A DNA stretch of 64,000 nt from Pseudomonadota bacterium (GCA_040752895.1 JBFMHN010000001.1:351213-415212); one strand, 5' to 3'. Counted from the first letter of the stretch, positions 48,600-59,050 are shown. A program made the numbers and translations. The notes: generated by a model from the sequence alone, not told the origin.

Positions 48600-49392
48600 G
48601 CCCCGCCTTGGGCTGACAAATGGACCGCGACGAATCCGCCTTGATGAAGTTAACGATGTCCTGAACCGCTTCGTGATCCTTAAAAAGCGTCGAAACATCG
48701 GCCAAGCGCTCAGCCATTGTGCCTTCCTCGGCAAACAGCAGGCGGTAGGCGTTGCGCAACGTGTGAATCGCGTCGCGCGAGAAGCTGCGACGCTTGAGGC
48801 CGATAATATTCAGCCCGGACAGATGCGCGCGATTGCCCATTACGGAACCGTACGGAATGATGTCATTCTCGACACCGGACATGCCGCCCACCATGACGTG
48901 CTTGCCGATCCGGACATACTGATGCACCGCCGAAAGCCCGCCAATGATGGCGTACTCGCCAACCTTTACATGTCCGCCCAACGTCGCGTTATTTGCCATG
49001 ACGACGTGGTCGTCGACTTTGCAATCGTGAGCAACATGGGTCGCAATCATGAACAGGCAATGGCTACCAACGCGGGTCACCATCCCGCCGGCCTCGGTGC
49101 CGGGATTCATCGTTACATGCTCACGGATGATATTATGGCTGCCGATGATGAGCTCGCTCGGTTCACCCTTATATTTCATGTCCTGCGGGGGGTGGCCCAG
49201 CGAAGCGTATGGGTAGACCTGCGTTTTCTCGCCGATTTTCGTGCGACCGGCTACGACAACATGAGCGATGAGTTGGACGCCGTTGCCAAGCTCGACATCG
49301 GGGCCTATGCAGCAATAGGGACCGATCGTGACATCCTCGCCCAGTCTGGCTTTTGGATCCACAAGCGCGGTCGGGTGTGCAGAAATCGTCAT
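48589..49392 (-). CDS. lpxA: UDP-N-acetylglucosamine acyltransferase
   Basis: 267 aa left-handed beta-helix with repeated hexapeptides; catalytic His is H122 in ATHVAHDCKV. LpxA adds a 3-hydroxyacyl chain from acyl carrier protein to UDP-GlcNAc, the first lipid A step. The ATG at 49392 overlaps the fabZ stop by four bases. The longer frame upstream lies within fabZ and is not part of the protein. Confidence 0.96.
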   Translation of the reverse strand: MTISAHPTALVDPKARLGEDVTIGPYCCIGPDVELGNGVQLIAHVVVAGRTKIGEKTQVYPYASLGHPPQDMKYKGEPSELIIGSHNIIREHVTMNPGTEAGGMVTRVGSHCLFMIATHVAHDCKVDDHVVMANNATLGGHVKVGEYAIIGGLSAVHQYVRIGKHVMVGGMSGVENDIIPYGSVMGNRAHLSGLNIIGLKRRSFSRDAIHTLRNAYRLLFAEEGTMAERLADVSTLFKDHEAVQDIVNFIKADSSRSICQPKAGHAE

Positions 49393-49853
49393 TTGCGATC
49401 CAAAAGCATTGCCGAATAGGTCGCCTCGGCCATTACTTGATCGTTCACCTTGGCGACACCGCGAAATTTCCAAACGTTCGCCCGGCTATGCCGCTTTTCC
49501 ACGTAAACCAGCAACCGATCTCCGGGAGTCACGGGACGGCGGAAACGGGCATTTTCAATCGACATGAAGAAAACCAGTTTGCCTTCCGCTTCCGAGCCCA
49601 AGCTGTGAACAACCAGCGAAGCCGCCGTTTGCGCCATCGATTCGATAATGAGGACACCCGGCATAATGGGTTGATTCGGAAAATGACCTTGAAAGCATGG
49701 CTCGTTCGCCGACACGTTCTTGATACCGACAGCGCTTTTTCCTGGCACGATATCCACCAAACGATCAATCATAAGAAATGGGTAGCGATGCGGCAGCATC
49801 TGCATGATGCGCTGAATATCGAGTTCGGTCGCTTCCTTCTTCTCTTCACTCAC
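49389..49853 (-). CDS. fabZ: 3-hydroxyacyl-ACP dehydratase FabZ
   Basis: 154 aa hot-dog fold dehydratase of fatty-acid elongation. The catalytic His in [10 protein letters not shown] and Glu in ESMAQTA are present, with the conserved [12 protein letters not shown] between them. It shares the 3-hydroxyacyl-ACP pool with LpxA and LpxD, whose genes flank it with four-base overlaps on both sides. Confidence 0.97.
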   Translation of the reverse strand: MSEEKKEATELDIQRIMQMLPHRYPFLMIDRLVDIVPGKSAVGIKNVSANEPCFQGHFPNQPIMPGVLIIESMAQTAASLVVHSLGSEAEGKLVFFMSIENARFRRPVTPGDRLLVYVEKRHSRANVWKFRGVAKVNDQVMAEATYSAMLLDRK

Positions 49854-50878
49854 CGTTCGGATTCCTTTTTCTTTGCGAGCTTGCCCAGGATTGCCGTTTG
49901 GCGATGGTATTGAACAACCGGTACGGCGGGGCTGCCGCCGACGGTTTCACCCGGACCAACGTCCCGCATGACCCCGGCTTGCGCACCGATGCGCGCGCCG
50001 GCGCCGATTGTTAGATGCCCGGTCAAACCAGCCTGACCGCCCAGAAAAACATAGTTTCCGAGTTTCGAGCTGCCGGAAATTCCGACTTGCGCGACGACAA
50101 CGCAGCCTTCCCCCAACCGCACGTTATGGGCGATTTGCACGAGATTGTCGATCATACACCCCTTGCCGATGACGGTATCCGCGCTGGCGCCGCGGTCAAT
50201 CGTTGCATTGGCGCCGATCTCGACATTGTCTCCGATAAGGACGCGGCCCAATTGCGGAACCCGCAAATGCCCCTCGGGATCCGGCGCAAAACCAAAACCG
50301 TCCTGGCCGATCCGCGCGCCGGCATAGACCGTCACGCGAGAACCGACAAGGCAATGGCTGAGGGAAGCGCCGGCGCCGATTCGGCAATCGCTGCCAAGCC
50401 GTACGTTCGCTCCGATGACGGCGTTCGGCTCAATCCAACAACGCGGTCCGATTTCCGCGTTTGCGCCAATGACCACCCCTGCCTCCACGCAACATGTCGA
50501 ATCCACCTTGGCCGTGGCGTGGACGCTTGCCGTAGCGGCAGTCCCGGCGACCAGAGGTGGCGACGGATAGAAGGCCGCCGCCACGCGCGCATAGGCGTGA
50601 TACGGTTTTTTCGTCAACAGCAAGAGCATGCCGGTCGGCGCCCGATCCGCCATATCGGGGGGAGCAAGACAAAGACCGGCCCGGCTCTTTTCAAAAATCG
50701 GGACGTATTTGCGGTTGTCCAGGAAGCTCACATCGTTCGCTTCGGCTTCGTCCAGAGGCGCCACGTCCTCGAATTTCCGGTTTTTATCCGATCCCTTCGG
50801 CAGGGAAAGGCCGGCAACCTCGGCAACCTGCGCGAGGGTTAGAGGGCCTGCGGACGAAAAGAAACGAGGATCGGGCAA
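49850..50878 (-). CDS. lpxD: UDP-3-O-acylglucosamine N-acyltransferase
   Basis: 342 aa. An N-terminal LpxD domain (uridine-binding) is followed by a left-handed beta-helix of hexapeptide repeats, with the catalytic His region [13 protein letters not shown], and a C-terminal helix. It adds the N-linked 3-hydroxyacyl chain in lipid A synthesis. It is 13 bases after skp and overlaps fabZ by four bases. Confidence 0.96.
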   Translation of the reverse strand: MPDPRFFSSAGPLTLAQVAEVAGLSLPKGSDKNRKFEDVAPLDEAEANDVSFLDNRKYVPIFEKSRAGLCLAPPDMADRAPTGMLLLLTKKPYHAYARVAAAFYPSPPLVAGTAATASVHATAKVDSTCCVEAGVVIGANAEIGPRCWIEPNAVIGANVRLGSDCRIGAGASLSHCLVGSRVTVYAGARIGQDGFGFAPDPEGHLRVPQLGRVLIGDNVEIGANATIDRGASADTVIGKGCMIDNLVQIAHNVRLGEGCVVVAQVGISGSSKLGNYVFLGGQAGLTGHLTIGAGARIGAQAGVMRDVGPGETVGGSPAVPVVQYHRQTAILGKLAKKKESER

Positions 50879-50891
50879 GCGAGGGTCTCCT

Positions 50892-51443
50892 TTATTTTGG
50901 AACCGTCACTTTCGGAAGCCTCTCGTCCAGGCGCTTCAACATTTCGTCAGTCATGTCGAAGACCTTGATGGCATAAAAAACGGCGGTGCTCGCCATTACC
51001 ATGTTGAATCCCCGTTCCTGGGCGATTTCCGCCGAAAGTTCAGCGATCTTTTTCTGAATTTCCAGGTTGGCCTTCTCATGGGCTTCCCGGATTCCCGCGT
51101 CCTGTTTTTCAAAACTCTGGACCGCGGTCATGTATTTCTGCTGGAAAGCCTCTTGGCGCTGCTTGAAGACCTCCGGCGAGAGAAGCGTTTTCTGACGGGC
51201 GAGGTCGTCCCGCTCCTTCGTCAGATCGTCTTGTTTCTTGTCAAGCTCAGTCCGAAGCGATTCCTGCCGTTTTTGAAGCTCACCCCGAAGCTGATTGTAA
51301 ACTTTTGCCTTGGAAACAATGGTCCCCATGTCGACGAGACCGATCAACGTTGGCGGCATCGTCTGCTGGGCATTGGCGGTTGGGATGCAGACGGCCAAGA
51401 ACAGGAACGCGACGGCAACAAATAACGACCTGAGTATTTTCAT
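50892..51443 (-). CDS. skp: OmpH/Skp-family periplasmic chaperone
   Basis: 183 aa. A signal peptide ends near NAQQT; the rest is a long Lys/Glu/Gln-rich coiled coil (about 50-150) typical of the Skp tentacles, with the conserved [10 protein letters not shown] start. Skp carries unfolded outer-membrane proteins to BamA. It lies 54 bases downstream of bamA, as in most Gram-negatives. Confidence 0.92.
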   Translation of the reverse strand: MKILRSLFVAVAFLFLAVCIPTANAQQTMPPTLIGLVDMGTIVSKAKVYNQLRGELQKRQESLRTELDKKQDDLTKERDDLARQKTLLSPEVFKQRQEAFQQKYMTAVQSFEKQDAGIREAHEKANLEIQKKIAELSAEIAQERGFNMVMASTAVFYAIKVFDMTDEMLKRLDERLPKVTVPK

Positions 51444-51497
51444 AAAAAGACTTTCCTTGTTTTGCGATGTGTTCCCATTTCAGAGAATAGCTGTTTT

Positions 51498-53771
51498 CTA
51501 GAACGTTTGCCCAAAACTGAACCGGAAAAGTTGGGTTTGGTCGAAGCCTTCTTTGAGAATTGCGAAGCCAAGGTCGCCCCGCACCGGCCCAAAAGGCGAA
51601 TCCCATAAGACTCCGAACCCGGCCGACATCCTCAAGCCCCCCTTGTCCCGTACCTCCGGACCGGTCGCATCGACAGCCGTCAAGCCACCTAAATCGACGA
51701 AAAGGTTGGTGCCAATTCCCGCTTTCTCAAAACCCAACGGTACCTTCAACTCGATCGAGGACGTGTACATGAACTCCCCGCCAAGGGCGTCGTCCGCCAC
51801 GATATCACGTGGGCCTATGCCGCTGTTTCTGAAACCGCGGAGATTGGACCCGCCCAGGAAAAAACGATCGTTTATTCGTACTATCTTGCTGCTGGTCCGA
51901 AAAATGTACCCGACTTGGCTTCGTATGCTCGTAACCCATTTTTTATCGTCATCCAACGGCTGAAAATAACCGCCGCCCAATATATTGCGGAGGTAATCAA
52001 CGTTGCCGCCAAGGCCAGCCAAACTGCTTACCAGGCTTACGTAATACCCTTCCGTCGTTTTTGCGACGCTGTCGCGGCGATCGTAGTTCAGGGTATGAAT
52101 GATGGAGGACGTCGTGAAATTTCCCTGCTGGTCGATCACAAAACGGGAGGCATTGGAAGGTACGCCTCGAAGGTCATCGAGTTGGAGCGTGTATTGCCAT
52201 CTTTCCCGCAAATGCTCGCTCAAGGCATAGCCGGCAGAGAAAGAGAACCCGACTTGATCCAATTCGAAGGAACTGAAATCCGTCTCGTCGAATTTACGTC
52301 GGAAGACTTCAAACCCCGTTTCGAGTTCCTTGCCAAGAAAATAGGGCTCTGAAAAACTTAAAGTCTGCTCTTCCCGTCTTTCCGCAAAGCTAATCTTCAG
52401 ATCGACAAATTGCCCGGTACCGAGGAGGTTGCGCTCCTTAACGCCAAATTCCAGAAGCCCGCCCACCGATGTGGAAAAACCCACACCGATGCTGAAATCG
52501 CCGGTTGATTTTTCTTCGACCGCAACCTTGATGTTTGTCTGGTCGGATTCGTCCCCAGGTTCCGGAGTCACCTCAACCGTTTCGAAGTACTGCAGATTCT
52601 GAATGCGCTGTTTCGAGCGGCGCATTTTTGCGGTGTTGAAGGCTTCTCCCTCGCTAAAGCGCATCTCTCTACGTATTACCCGGTCAAGGGTGCGTTCATT
52701 GCCAACGATATTGATGCGGTTAATGTACGTCCGCGGTCCTTCCTTGATTTGATAGGTGACTTTGACTTTTCTGGCCTCGCGGTCCCGATCGACGAGTGGC
52801 TTCACATCGATGAAGGCGAAGCCATGCCCGCCCAAAGCATCCGTTATTTCATCAACCGTTCGATCTATTTTATCCGCGTTGTACCACTCGTCTTCGAGCG
52901 TTTTAACGCTTTCGCGCAACACGTTCGCATCAAAATTTTTCAACTCGCTTCGAATGCCGACGCGGCCAAAACGAAAACGCTTTCCTTCTTCCACTGTAAA
53001 CGTGACGAAGAAAGCCTCTCGATCCGGTGTGATCTCGGCCACGGCAGAAACAACCCGAAAGTCCGCGTAACCGTTTCGCAAATAGAACCGGCGAAGCAAT
53101 TCGCGGTCGAAGGTCAGCCGGTCCGGATCGTAGGTATCGTCCTGCGCCCAAAAACGATACCACGCCCACTCGTGCGTAAGAATGACGTCGCGTAGATCTT
53201 TGTTGGAAAAAAGTTTATTTCCAACAAAACTGATACGCCGGACTCCGGCGATGGACCCTTCCGTAATTTCATAAACCAGGGTAATCCGATTTTCCGAATG
53301 CTGGATAAGCTTTGGAACAACGGCCGCTGCAAAATAACCGCGCCGCCGGTAAAGTGTAAGTATGCGCTGGACCTCGCTTTGAACTTTTGTTCGTGAATAA
53401 ACAGAGAGGCTTTTTAGTTGGATTTCCTTCTCAAGATCCTCATCTTTGATATTCTCGTTTCCCTCGAAGGCGACGTCACTGAGGATGGGGTTCTCCACCA
53501 CATGGACGATCAGCGTGTTCCCCTGCCGCCGGATCGTGATGTCGGCAAAAAGCCCTGTCGCGAACAACCCCTTCAGGGATTGGTCCACCCGCACGTTGTC
53601 ATAGGAGTCGCCGGCCCGGACCAGCATGTAGGAAAGCACCGTTTCCGGCTCGATCCGTTGCATGCCTTCGATACGGACCTGGTCGATGATTTCGCCCGCT
53701 TGAAATTCCTGTGCGTTTCCCTCCCCGCAAAGGAAAAAAATCAGCAGGGCTAGGGAAAAACCGCGCCGCAT
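51498..53771 (-). CDS. bamA: Outer membrane protein assembly factor BamA
   Basis: 757 aa from the ATG at 53771, chosen because it opens a signal peptide (MRRGFSLALLIFFLCG); the frame is open further upstream across rseP, but those residues are unlike BamA. Five POTRA domains (about 25-420) precede the 16-strand barrel, with VRGF-type FLGGSNLRGF in loop 6 and a terminal aromatic FSFGQTF signature. BamA inserts barrel proteins into the outer membrane. By eye, its composition is less GC-rich than the flanking genes. Confidence 0.95.
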   Translation of the reverse strand: MRRGFSLALLIFFLCGEGNAQEFQAGEIIDQVRIEGMQRIEPETVLSYMLVRAGDSYDNVRVDQSLKGLFATGLFADITIRRQGNTLIVHVVENPILSDVAFEGNENIKDEDLEKEIQLKSLSVYSRTKVQSEVQRILTLYRRRGYFAAAVVPKLIQHSENRITLVYEITEGSIAGVRRISFVGNKLFSNKDLRDVILTHEWAWYRFWAQDDTYDPDRLTFDRELLRRFYLRNGYADFRVVSAVAEITPDREAFFVTFTVEEGKRFRFGRVGIRSELKNFDANVLRESVKTLEDEWYNADKIDRTVDEITDALGGHGFAFIDVKPLVDRDREARKVKVTYQIKEGPRTYINRINIVGNERTLDRVIRREMRFSEGEAFNTAKMRRSKQRIQNLQYFETVEVTPEPGDESDQTNIKVAVEEKSTGDFSIGVGFSTSVGGLLEFGVKERNLLGTGQFVDLKISFAERREEQTLSFSEPYFLGKELETGFEVFRRKFDETDFSSFELDQVGFSFSAGYALSEHLRERWQYTLQLDDLRGVPSNASRFVIDQQGNFTTSSIIHTLNYDRRDSVAKTTEGYYVSLVSSLAGLGGNVDYLRNILGGGYFQPLDDDKKWVTSIRSQVGYIFRTSSKIVRINDRFFLGGSNLRGFRNSGIGPRDIVADDALGGEFMYTSSIELKVPLGFEKAGIGTNLFVDLGGLTAVDATGPEVRDKGGLRMSAGFGVLWDSPFGPVRGDLGFAILKEGFDQTQLFRFSFGQTF

Positions 53772-53797
53772 CCAGCAAGCGATAGCCTGCCAGCCAG

Positions 53798-54934
53798 TCA
53801 AGAGAAGAGTCCCCGCACGTAATCCGCCACCGGAAGACGGACGAGGTCGTTCCAGGTGGCGAAGATCATCAGCGTCAACACGAAAGCGAGGCCGAGGCGA
53901 GAACCGATCTCGCGCACCCTGGCGCTTGGCGGGCGGCGTAACATTGCCTCGATCCCGTAAAAGAAGAGGTGCCCTCCGTCCAGAAGCGGAATCGGAAGGA
54001 TGTTGATGATCCCCAAATTGATGGAAAGGATCGCCATGAACCAAACCATGGTGGCGAGTCCCCCCCGCGCCGCCTCGCCGGACATTTGCGCGATTCCGAT
54101 CGGGCCACTCAGATCTTCCGCCGTGCGGGTGCCGACGATCATCTGGGTGACGGCCTTGAGAGTCAGAAACGTGAAAGACACCGTTTCCTTTGCCCCTTCC
54201 CAGAGCGCCATGCCGGGGCCTTGGCGAACAAACACCACCCCGGCGCGGCTGATGCCAAGCTGGGGAATCAACCGCACGGCCCCGAACCGATCCTTCACCT
54301 CGACCATACGCGGCGTGACCGTAACGGTGACTTCTTCCCGGCCATTCCGTTCAACCACGAGCTCAAGTGGCGTGCCGGTATTCAGGCGAACGACACGTTG
54401 AATATCCTCGAAGCGGTTGATGGCGGTGCCGTCGATCCGCCGCATAATATCTCCGGGCTTGAGGCCGGCATCTTCGGCCGCGCTGCCCGGCTGTACGGTC
54501 CCGATGTCGGGCGGCGTATAGGGTTGGCCGACCAGCGCGAAAAGAAGCGCAAAGACAACGATAGCAAACAGAAAATTCGCGGCCGGCCCGGCTACTACGA
54601 TCGCGGCCCGTTGGCTAAGCCGTTTATGGCTGAAGGAAACGGCCTTTTCTTCGGGCGTCAGAGCGTTTTCTTTTTCGCTCTCTTCCGGGGTTTCCATCTC
54701 GCCGAACATCTTGACGTAGCCGCCGAGCGGAAAAGCGCTGAATTTCCATCGCGTGCCAAGACGGTCGTGCCACCCGAAAAGTTCCGGCCCGAAGCCAATC
54801 GAGAACGTTTCGATCCGCACGCGGTTGCGTCGGGCAACCAAGTAGTGCCCCATCTCGTGGACGAAGACGAGTACGGTGAGGATAATCAGAAATGGGATTA
54901 CATAATCCCAGATTCCGACGAGCAACTCGATCAC
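53798..54934 (-). CDS. rseP: Site-2 protease RseP
   Basis: 378 aa intramembrane zinc metalloprotease. Catalytic HEMGH at 26-30 in the first helix, a PDZ domain with the GDIMRRIDG binding loop, and the C-terminal LDGGHLFF helix that completes the zinc site. RseP cuts anti-sigma factors such as RseA and helps clear signal peptides. In alphaproteobacteria it is also called MmpA. The 39-base gap to dxr and the link to bamA are conserved. Confidence 0.95.
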   Translation of the reverse strand: MIELLVGIWDYVIPFLIILTVLVFVHEMGHYLVARRNRVRIETFSIGFGPELFGWHDRLGTRWKFSAFPLGGYVKMFGEMETPEESEKENALTPEEKAVSFSHKRLSQRAAIVVAGPAANFLFAIVVFALLFALVGQPYTPPDIGTVQPGSAAEDAGLKPGDIMRRIDGTAINRFEDIQRVVRLNTGTPLELVVERNGREEVTVTVTPRMVEVKDRFGAVRLIPQLGISRAGVVFVRQGPGMALWEGAKETVSFTFLTLKAVTQMIVGTRTAEDLSGPIGIAQMSGEAARGGLATMVWFMAILSINLGIINILPIPLLDGGHLFFYGIEAMLRRPPSARVREIGSRLGLAFVLTLMIFATWNDLVRLPVADYVRGLFS

Positions 54935-54973
54935 GGCATTCGGTTCCCGATTGAGGCCCGTTGAAGTTCGAGC

Positions 54974-56152
54974 CTAGGTCAATCCCGAGGCATACCGACG
55001 AGCGGCTGCATCGATCTCGAAGACGTCTTCCAACGCACGAAGCTCTGGCATCACCAGATGCTCCAACGTCTGTTCAACAACCCGCGCAATATCTAGGAAG
55101 CCAATCTTGCCGGACAAGAATCCGGCGACGGCCACCTCGTTCGCAGCGTTCAGGATTGTAGGTGCGGCCCCTCCGCTTTGCAAGGACTGGCGGGCCAGGC
55201 GAAGGGCTGGAAAGCGTTCCGAATCAGGGTCTTCAAAAGTAAGTTGCTTGATCTTCCCGAGATCCAGTCGCGGCGACGGCGCGGAGATCCGTTCCGGCCA
55301 CCCCAAGGCATAGGCAATCGGCGTACGCATATCCGGCATGCCCAGCTGGGCCAACACGGAACCATCCGCGTAGGAAACCATGCTGTGAATAACGGATTGC
55401 GGGTGAACGAGAATGTCAATCTGGTCTTTTTCGACCGGAAACAAATGGTAAGCCTCGATCAGCTCAAGCCCCTTGTTCATCATCGTTGCTGAATCCACCG
55501 AAATCTTGGCGCCCATGTCCCAGTTCGGATGCGCCACCGCCTGGGCCGGCGTTACCTTCGCCATCGCTTCGCGATCAAGCTGGCGGAAGGGTCCGCCCGA
55601 AGCCGTGAGCGTGATCCGTTCGACGGCGGCACTTTGCCGCATATCGAAGACCTGGAAGATGGCGTTGTGTTCCGAATCGACAGGCAGGAGCGTCGCCCTG
55701 CTCTTGCGGACTTCGGCAATCATCAGCTCGCCCGCGCAGACAAGGCACTCCTTGTTGGCGAGGCCGACAATGCCGCCGCGACGGATCGCCGTTAGGGTAG
55801 GTTTCAATCCGGCCGCGCCGACAATCGCCGCCATGACCCAATCCGCCGGGCGCATGGCCGCCTCGATGAGGGCTTCCTCGCCGGCCGCCACCTCGATGCC
55901 GGTGCCGGCCAGAGCCTCTTTCAATTCGCCATAGCGTTTCGGATCCGCGATGACGGCAAGCTTGGCTTTTAGTTGACGGGCCTGTTGGGCAAGACGACAT
56001 ACGTTGGTCTGTGCGGTCAACGCCTCAACCTTATAGACCGCCGGCGTCGCCCCGATCAGTTCGACCGTGTTGCAGCCGACCGAGCCGGTTGAGCCCAGAA
56101 TCGTGATCCGCTTCGGCGCGAGGCGCGGCTTCGGCGCTTGTTGCAAGGTCAT
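54974..56152 (-). CDS. dxr: 1-deoxy-D-xylulose-5-phosphate reductoisomerase
   Basis: 392 aa from the ATG at 56152, overlapping the cdsA stop (ATGA). It makes methylerythritol 4-phosphate, which IspDF later uses. NADPH motif GSTGSVG, LPVDSEHNAIFQ and SASGGPFR in the catalytic region, then HPNWDMGAKISVDSATMMNKGLELIEA. The longer frame upstream belongs to the cdsA region. The last residues form the usual C-terminal helical domain. Confidence 0.96.
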   Translation of the reverse strand: MTLQQAPKPRLAPKRITILGSTGSVGCNTVELIGATPAVYKVEALTAQTNVCRLAQQARQLKAKLAVIADPKRYGELKEALAGTGIEVAAGEEALIEAAMRPADWVMAAIVGAAGLKPTLTAIRRGGIVGLANKECLVCAGELMIAEVRKSRATLLPVDSEHNAIFQVFDMRQSAAVERITLTASGGPFRQLDREAMAKVTPAQAVAHPNWDMGAKISVDSATMMNKGLELIEAYHLFPVEKDQIDILVHPQSVIHSMVSYADGSVLAQLGMPDMRTPIAYALGWPERISAPSPRLDLGKIKQLTFEDPDSERFPALRLARQSLQSGGAAPTILNAANEVAVAGFLSGKIGFLDIARVVEQTLEHLVMPELRALEDVFEIDAAARRYASGLT

Positions 56153-57006
56153 GGGAACACCCAACTTCCAGTCAGCCACTTGGCGAGCATGACAACCGGG
56201 GCTGCCGCCATCAAGCCGTCCAGGCGATCCAGCAGTCCGCCGTGGCCGGGAATGAGCGTCCCCGTGTCCTTTACCCCAAAATGCCGCTTTATGGCGGATT
56301 CGGCAAGGTCGCCGGTTTGGGCGACGATGGCTAGCACCGCCCCGAAACCGCCGAGAAGGACGGCCTTGGGCAAACCCAGTCCGCGCGCGACCCCCCATCC
56401 GGCTAAGCCTGCGCAAAAGATGGCGCCGAGAAGCCCCGCCCAGGTTTTGTTTGGGCTGATCGCTGGCGCAAGTTTGGCGCCTCCGATCGTGCGGCCGAAG
56501 ACATAAGCCGCGACGTCGGTTGTCCAGACAACACTCAAGAGCCAGAAAAAAAGCGTCATGCCGGCGTTCGAATCGGCCCGCAGCCAGAGGCAGGCGATGG
56601 ATGGAACGGCAACGTAGAAGACACCCCCGGCCAGCCAAACGGCATGCCCGCCCTCGCCGGAGCGGGCGGTGAGATAGAGGCCGGCCGCGCCCACCGCCAA
56701 AAGACCGACCGCCACCCGATCCGGACCGGCAATGGCGGCAGCCAGGATCAGGAGGACGAGCGCCAGAAGCATCCAGCCCATCGGCCGCACTTCTCCGCCG
56801 CCGCAAAGCCTCGCCCATTCATAGCTCATGCCGGCCGCCGCGAGAACGATCAGAAGCTCAAAATAAGGCGAGCCCAAGTAAACGATTGCAAGGACCGGCG
56901 GGACAAGAACGACGGCCGAGACAATCCGATGCAGGAGCGACGCGTTTTTTTTAGGCACCGGATGTGCCGTAGCGCCGCTCGCGGCATGCGAATTCCCGAA
57001 TGGCAT
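56149..57006 (-). CDS. cdsA: Phosphatidate cytidylyltransferase
   Basis: 285 aa membrane enzyme making CDP-diacylglycerol, the precursor of phosphatidylglycerol and cardiolipin (see PgpA). The C-terminal CdsA signature SAIKRHFGVKDTGTLIPGHG is complete, with GGLLDRLDG. About eight hydrophobic helices. The ATG at 57006 has AGAGGA eight bases upstream and overlaps uppS by 56 bases; a GTG at 56958 overlapping the uppS stop is an alternative of 269 aa. Confidence 0.92.
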   Translation of the reverse strand: MPFGNSHAASGATAHPVPKKNASLLHRIVSAVVLVPPVLAIVYLGSPYFELLIVLAAAGMSYEWARLCGGGEVRPMGWMLLALVLLILAAAIAGPDRVAVGLLAVGAAGLYLTARSGEGGHAVWLAGGVFYVAVPSIACLWLRADSNAGMTLFFWLLSVVWTTDVAAYVFGRTIGGAKLAPAISPNKTWAGLLGAIFCAGLAGWGVARGLGLPKAVLLGGFGAVLAIVAQTGDLAESAIKRHFGVKDTGTLIPGHGGLLDRLDGLMAAAPVVMLAKWLTGSWVFP

Positions 57007-57685
57007 ATTCCAGGTCCTCTTCCGTAAAGTCCGGCCAGAACTTATCGAGAAACACAAATTCCGTATAAGCAGACTGCCAGAGCAGGAAATTGCTGATGCG
57101 TTTCTCGCCGCTCGTCCGGATAAGAAGGTCGGGATCCGGTATGCCCGCCGTTTCCAGGTGGTCGGCGAAGAAGGATTCCGTGATCTCTTCAAGAGCGATC
57201 TCCCCGCGAACGGCTTTTTCCGCGATCTTCCGCGCCGCCGTGACGATTTCGCTGCGCCCGCCATAGCTAAGCGCAATGGTCAGGTTGACCGTCGTGTTCG
57301 CTTTTGTTTGCGCTTCGACGTCTTCGATAAGCTCAATGATGTCGGGTTCGAGCCGGTCGCGGTTTCCGATGATGCGCAAACGCACGCCGTTCTCCATCAT
57401 CTCTGCCAGCTCGTTGCGGAGATAGAAGCAAAGCAGTCGCATCAGATCGCGGATTTCCTTGTGCGGGCGTTTCCAGTTTTCCGAAGAAAACCCAAAGAGC
57501 GTGAGATGGGAAATACCAAGTTTTCCCGCGGCCGTAACGGCGCGCCGCACGGCTTCAGCGCCGCGCTTGTGCCCTACCGTGCGCGGCAAATGGCGCGCCG
57601 CCGCCCATCGTCCATTGCCATCCATGATGATGGCGACGTGTTTCGGCACCGGGGTTATGTCGCCAATGGCGGGAAGCGGTTTCAT
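56951..57685 (-). CDS. uppS: Undecaprenyl diphosphate synthase
   Basis: 244 aa cis-prenyltransferase making the C55 carrier for peptidoglycan and lipopolysaccharide. The signature MDGNGRWA (D22 catalytic, G23-R26) and the late RTSGEKRISNFLLWQ with the IPP-binding Arg residues are present. It starts two bases after the frr stop, so it is translated directly after ribosome recycling factor in the operon. Confidence 0.96.
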   Translation of the reverse strand: MKPLPAIGDITPVPKHVAIIMDGNGRWAAARHLPRTVGHKRGAEAVRRAVTAAGKLGISHLTLFGFSSENWKRPHKEIRDLMRLLCFYLRNELAEMMENGVRLRIIGNRDRLEPDIIELIEDVEAQTKANTTVNLTIALSYGGRSEIVTAARKIAEKAVRGEIALEEITESFFADHLETAGIPDPDLLIRTSGEKRISNFLLWQSAYTEFVFLDKFWPDFTEEDLEYAIREFACRERRYGTSGA

Positions 57686-57687
57686 GA

Positions 57688-58245
57688 CTAGACGTGCGAT
57701 ATTTCCTTTGTCTTAAGCTCAAGGGCCTCGTCGATCTTTTTAATATAGTCGTCGGTCAAAGACTGGATTTCCTGGGAACGTCCGCGATGTTCGTCTTTGG
57801 AAATTTCGTGATCTTTTTCCAACTGTTTCAGCAGATCCATCCCGTCTCGCCGAATATTGCGGACCGCGATCTTCGCATGCTCGGAATATTTACCGGCAAT
57901 TTTTGCGAGTTCCTCCCGACGCTCTTCGGTAAGCTCTGGAATGGGTATCCGCACGAGTTGGCCGTCCACGACCGGATTAAGACCGAGCCCGGATTCGCGG
58001 ATCGCCTTCTCGACGGCCTTCACGTTCAGCTTGTCCCAAACCTGGACGGACAGCATGCGCGGTTCCGGCACGCCAATCGTGCTCAACTGGGTGATCGGCA
58101 TCGGGTTGCCGTAGGCTTCGACAACGATCGGCTCCAGCAGGTTCGCCGAGGCCCGACCCGTACGCAGGCCGGTAAACTCCTTGCGAAGTGCCGTTAGCGC
58201 CCCTTCCATGCGGCGCTTGAGGTCTTCAGTGTGTGCTTCCGTCAT
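57688..58245 (-). CDS. frr: Ribosome recycling factor
   Basis: 185 aa two-domain RRF (three-helix bundle with a beta/alpha/beta insert). The segments [11 protein letters not shown] and [17 protein letters not shown] are typical. RRF with EF-G splits the terminated ribosome. The ATG overlaps the pyrH stop by four bases. Confidence 0.97.
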   Translation of the reverse strand: MTEAHTEDLKRRMEGALTALRKEFTGLRTGRASANLLEPIVVEAYGNPMPITQLSTIGVPEPRMLSVQVWDKLNVKAVEKAIRESGLGLNPVVDGQLVRIPIPELTEERREELAKIAGKYSEHAKIAVRNIRRDGMDLLKQLEKDHEISKDEHRGRSQEIQSLTDDYIKKIDEALELKTKEISHV

Positions 58246-59018
58246 GGGTTGCCCCTCTTTCCCTCGCCGTTATCGATGACCGTGAAATGCCCCTTGCCCT
58301 GAAGTACCTGCGCAAAGTTTCCCGGCTCATGAATCGAAAACACCACAATCGGAATCCCGTTATCACGGGCCAGAGAAACCGCCGAAGTGTCCATCACCGC
58401 AAGCTCACGCGAAATCACGTCAAGATAGGTCAGATGGTCATGGCGAACGGCATCCAGCACCTTATGGGGATCGTCGCTGTAGACGCCGTCCACCTGTGTT
58501 CCCTTGAAGATCGCGCCGCAGCCCATCTCCACGGCGCGTAAAGCCGCCGCGGTATCCGTCGTGAAGAAAGGGTTGCCGGTCCCGGCGGCGAAGATGACGA
58601 CACGACCCTTTTCCATATGACGGGTGGCACGCCGACGGATATAGGGCTCGCAAATGCTTTCCATCGGGATTGCCGATTGCACGCGCGTCGGGACGCCAAT
58701 TCGTTCCAGCGCGTTCTGGACGGCAAGGGCGTTGATGACCGTGGCCAGCATACCCATGTGGTCGGCGCTCGTGCGGTCCAACCCTTTCGCCGCTCCGGAA
58801 ACGCCGCGAAAAATATTGCCCCCGCCGATCACGAGACAGGTCTCGATCCCCATGTGATGGACCTCGGCGATGTCCCTGGCGATACGGTCGAGCATCTGCG
58901 GCGCAATCCCATAGGACGTCGGCCCCATCAGGGCCTCGCCCGAGACCTTCAACAGCACGCGTTGGTATAGAGCGGACGTCGCGGCGGATTTTGCGGGTTC
59001 GGATTTTGCGGGTTCCAT
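58242..59018 (-). CDS. pyrH: UMP kinase
   Basis: 258 aa from the ATG at 59018; longer in-frame reading upstream passes through tsf and is rejected. Hexameric UMP kinase with [11 protein letters not shown] (phosphate binding), [23 protein letters not shown] and GVYSDDP motifs. The N-terminus carries an exact duplication giving [10 protein letters not shown] at residues 2-11, outside the conserved core. The next gene upstream, tsf, ends 118 bases away. Confidence 0.95.
   Translation of the reverse strand: MEPAKSEPAKSAATSALYQRVLLKVSGEALMGPTSYGIAPQMLDRIARDIAEVHHMGIETCLVIGGGNIFRGVSGAAKGLDRTSADHMGMLATVINALAVQNALERIGVPTRVQSAIPMESICEPYIRRRATRHMEKGRVVIFAAGTGNPFFTTDTAAALRAVEMGCGAIFKGTQVDGVYSDDPHKVLDAVRHDHLTYLDVISRELAVMDTSAVSLARDNGIPIVVFSIHEPGNFAQVLQGKGHFTVIDNGEGKRGNP
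58986..59015. repeat. Exact 15-bp tandem duplication in pyrH N-terminus
   Basis: GGATTTTGCGGGTTC occurs twice in a row (58986-59000, 59001-59015), in frame, right after the pyrH start codon. It encodes EPAKS twice. Confidence 0.8.
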
Positions 59019-59050
59019 GGGCGCCAACCTATGCCGGTTTCTTCCGCTTG

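Noticed and set aside
47968-49419. A 483-codon plus-strand frame over lpxI and lpxA
   Set aside because: Antisense shadow of two lipid A genes; no domain and no ribosome site of note.
53772-54044. Upstream extension of bamA through the rseP region
   Set aside because: The added residues are unlike BamA; the signal peptide at 53771 is the natural start.
56153-56818. Upstream extension of the dxr frame through cdsA
   Set aside because: The family start is at 56152 and overlaps the cdsA stop by four bases.
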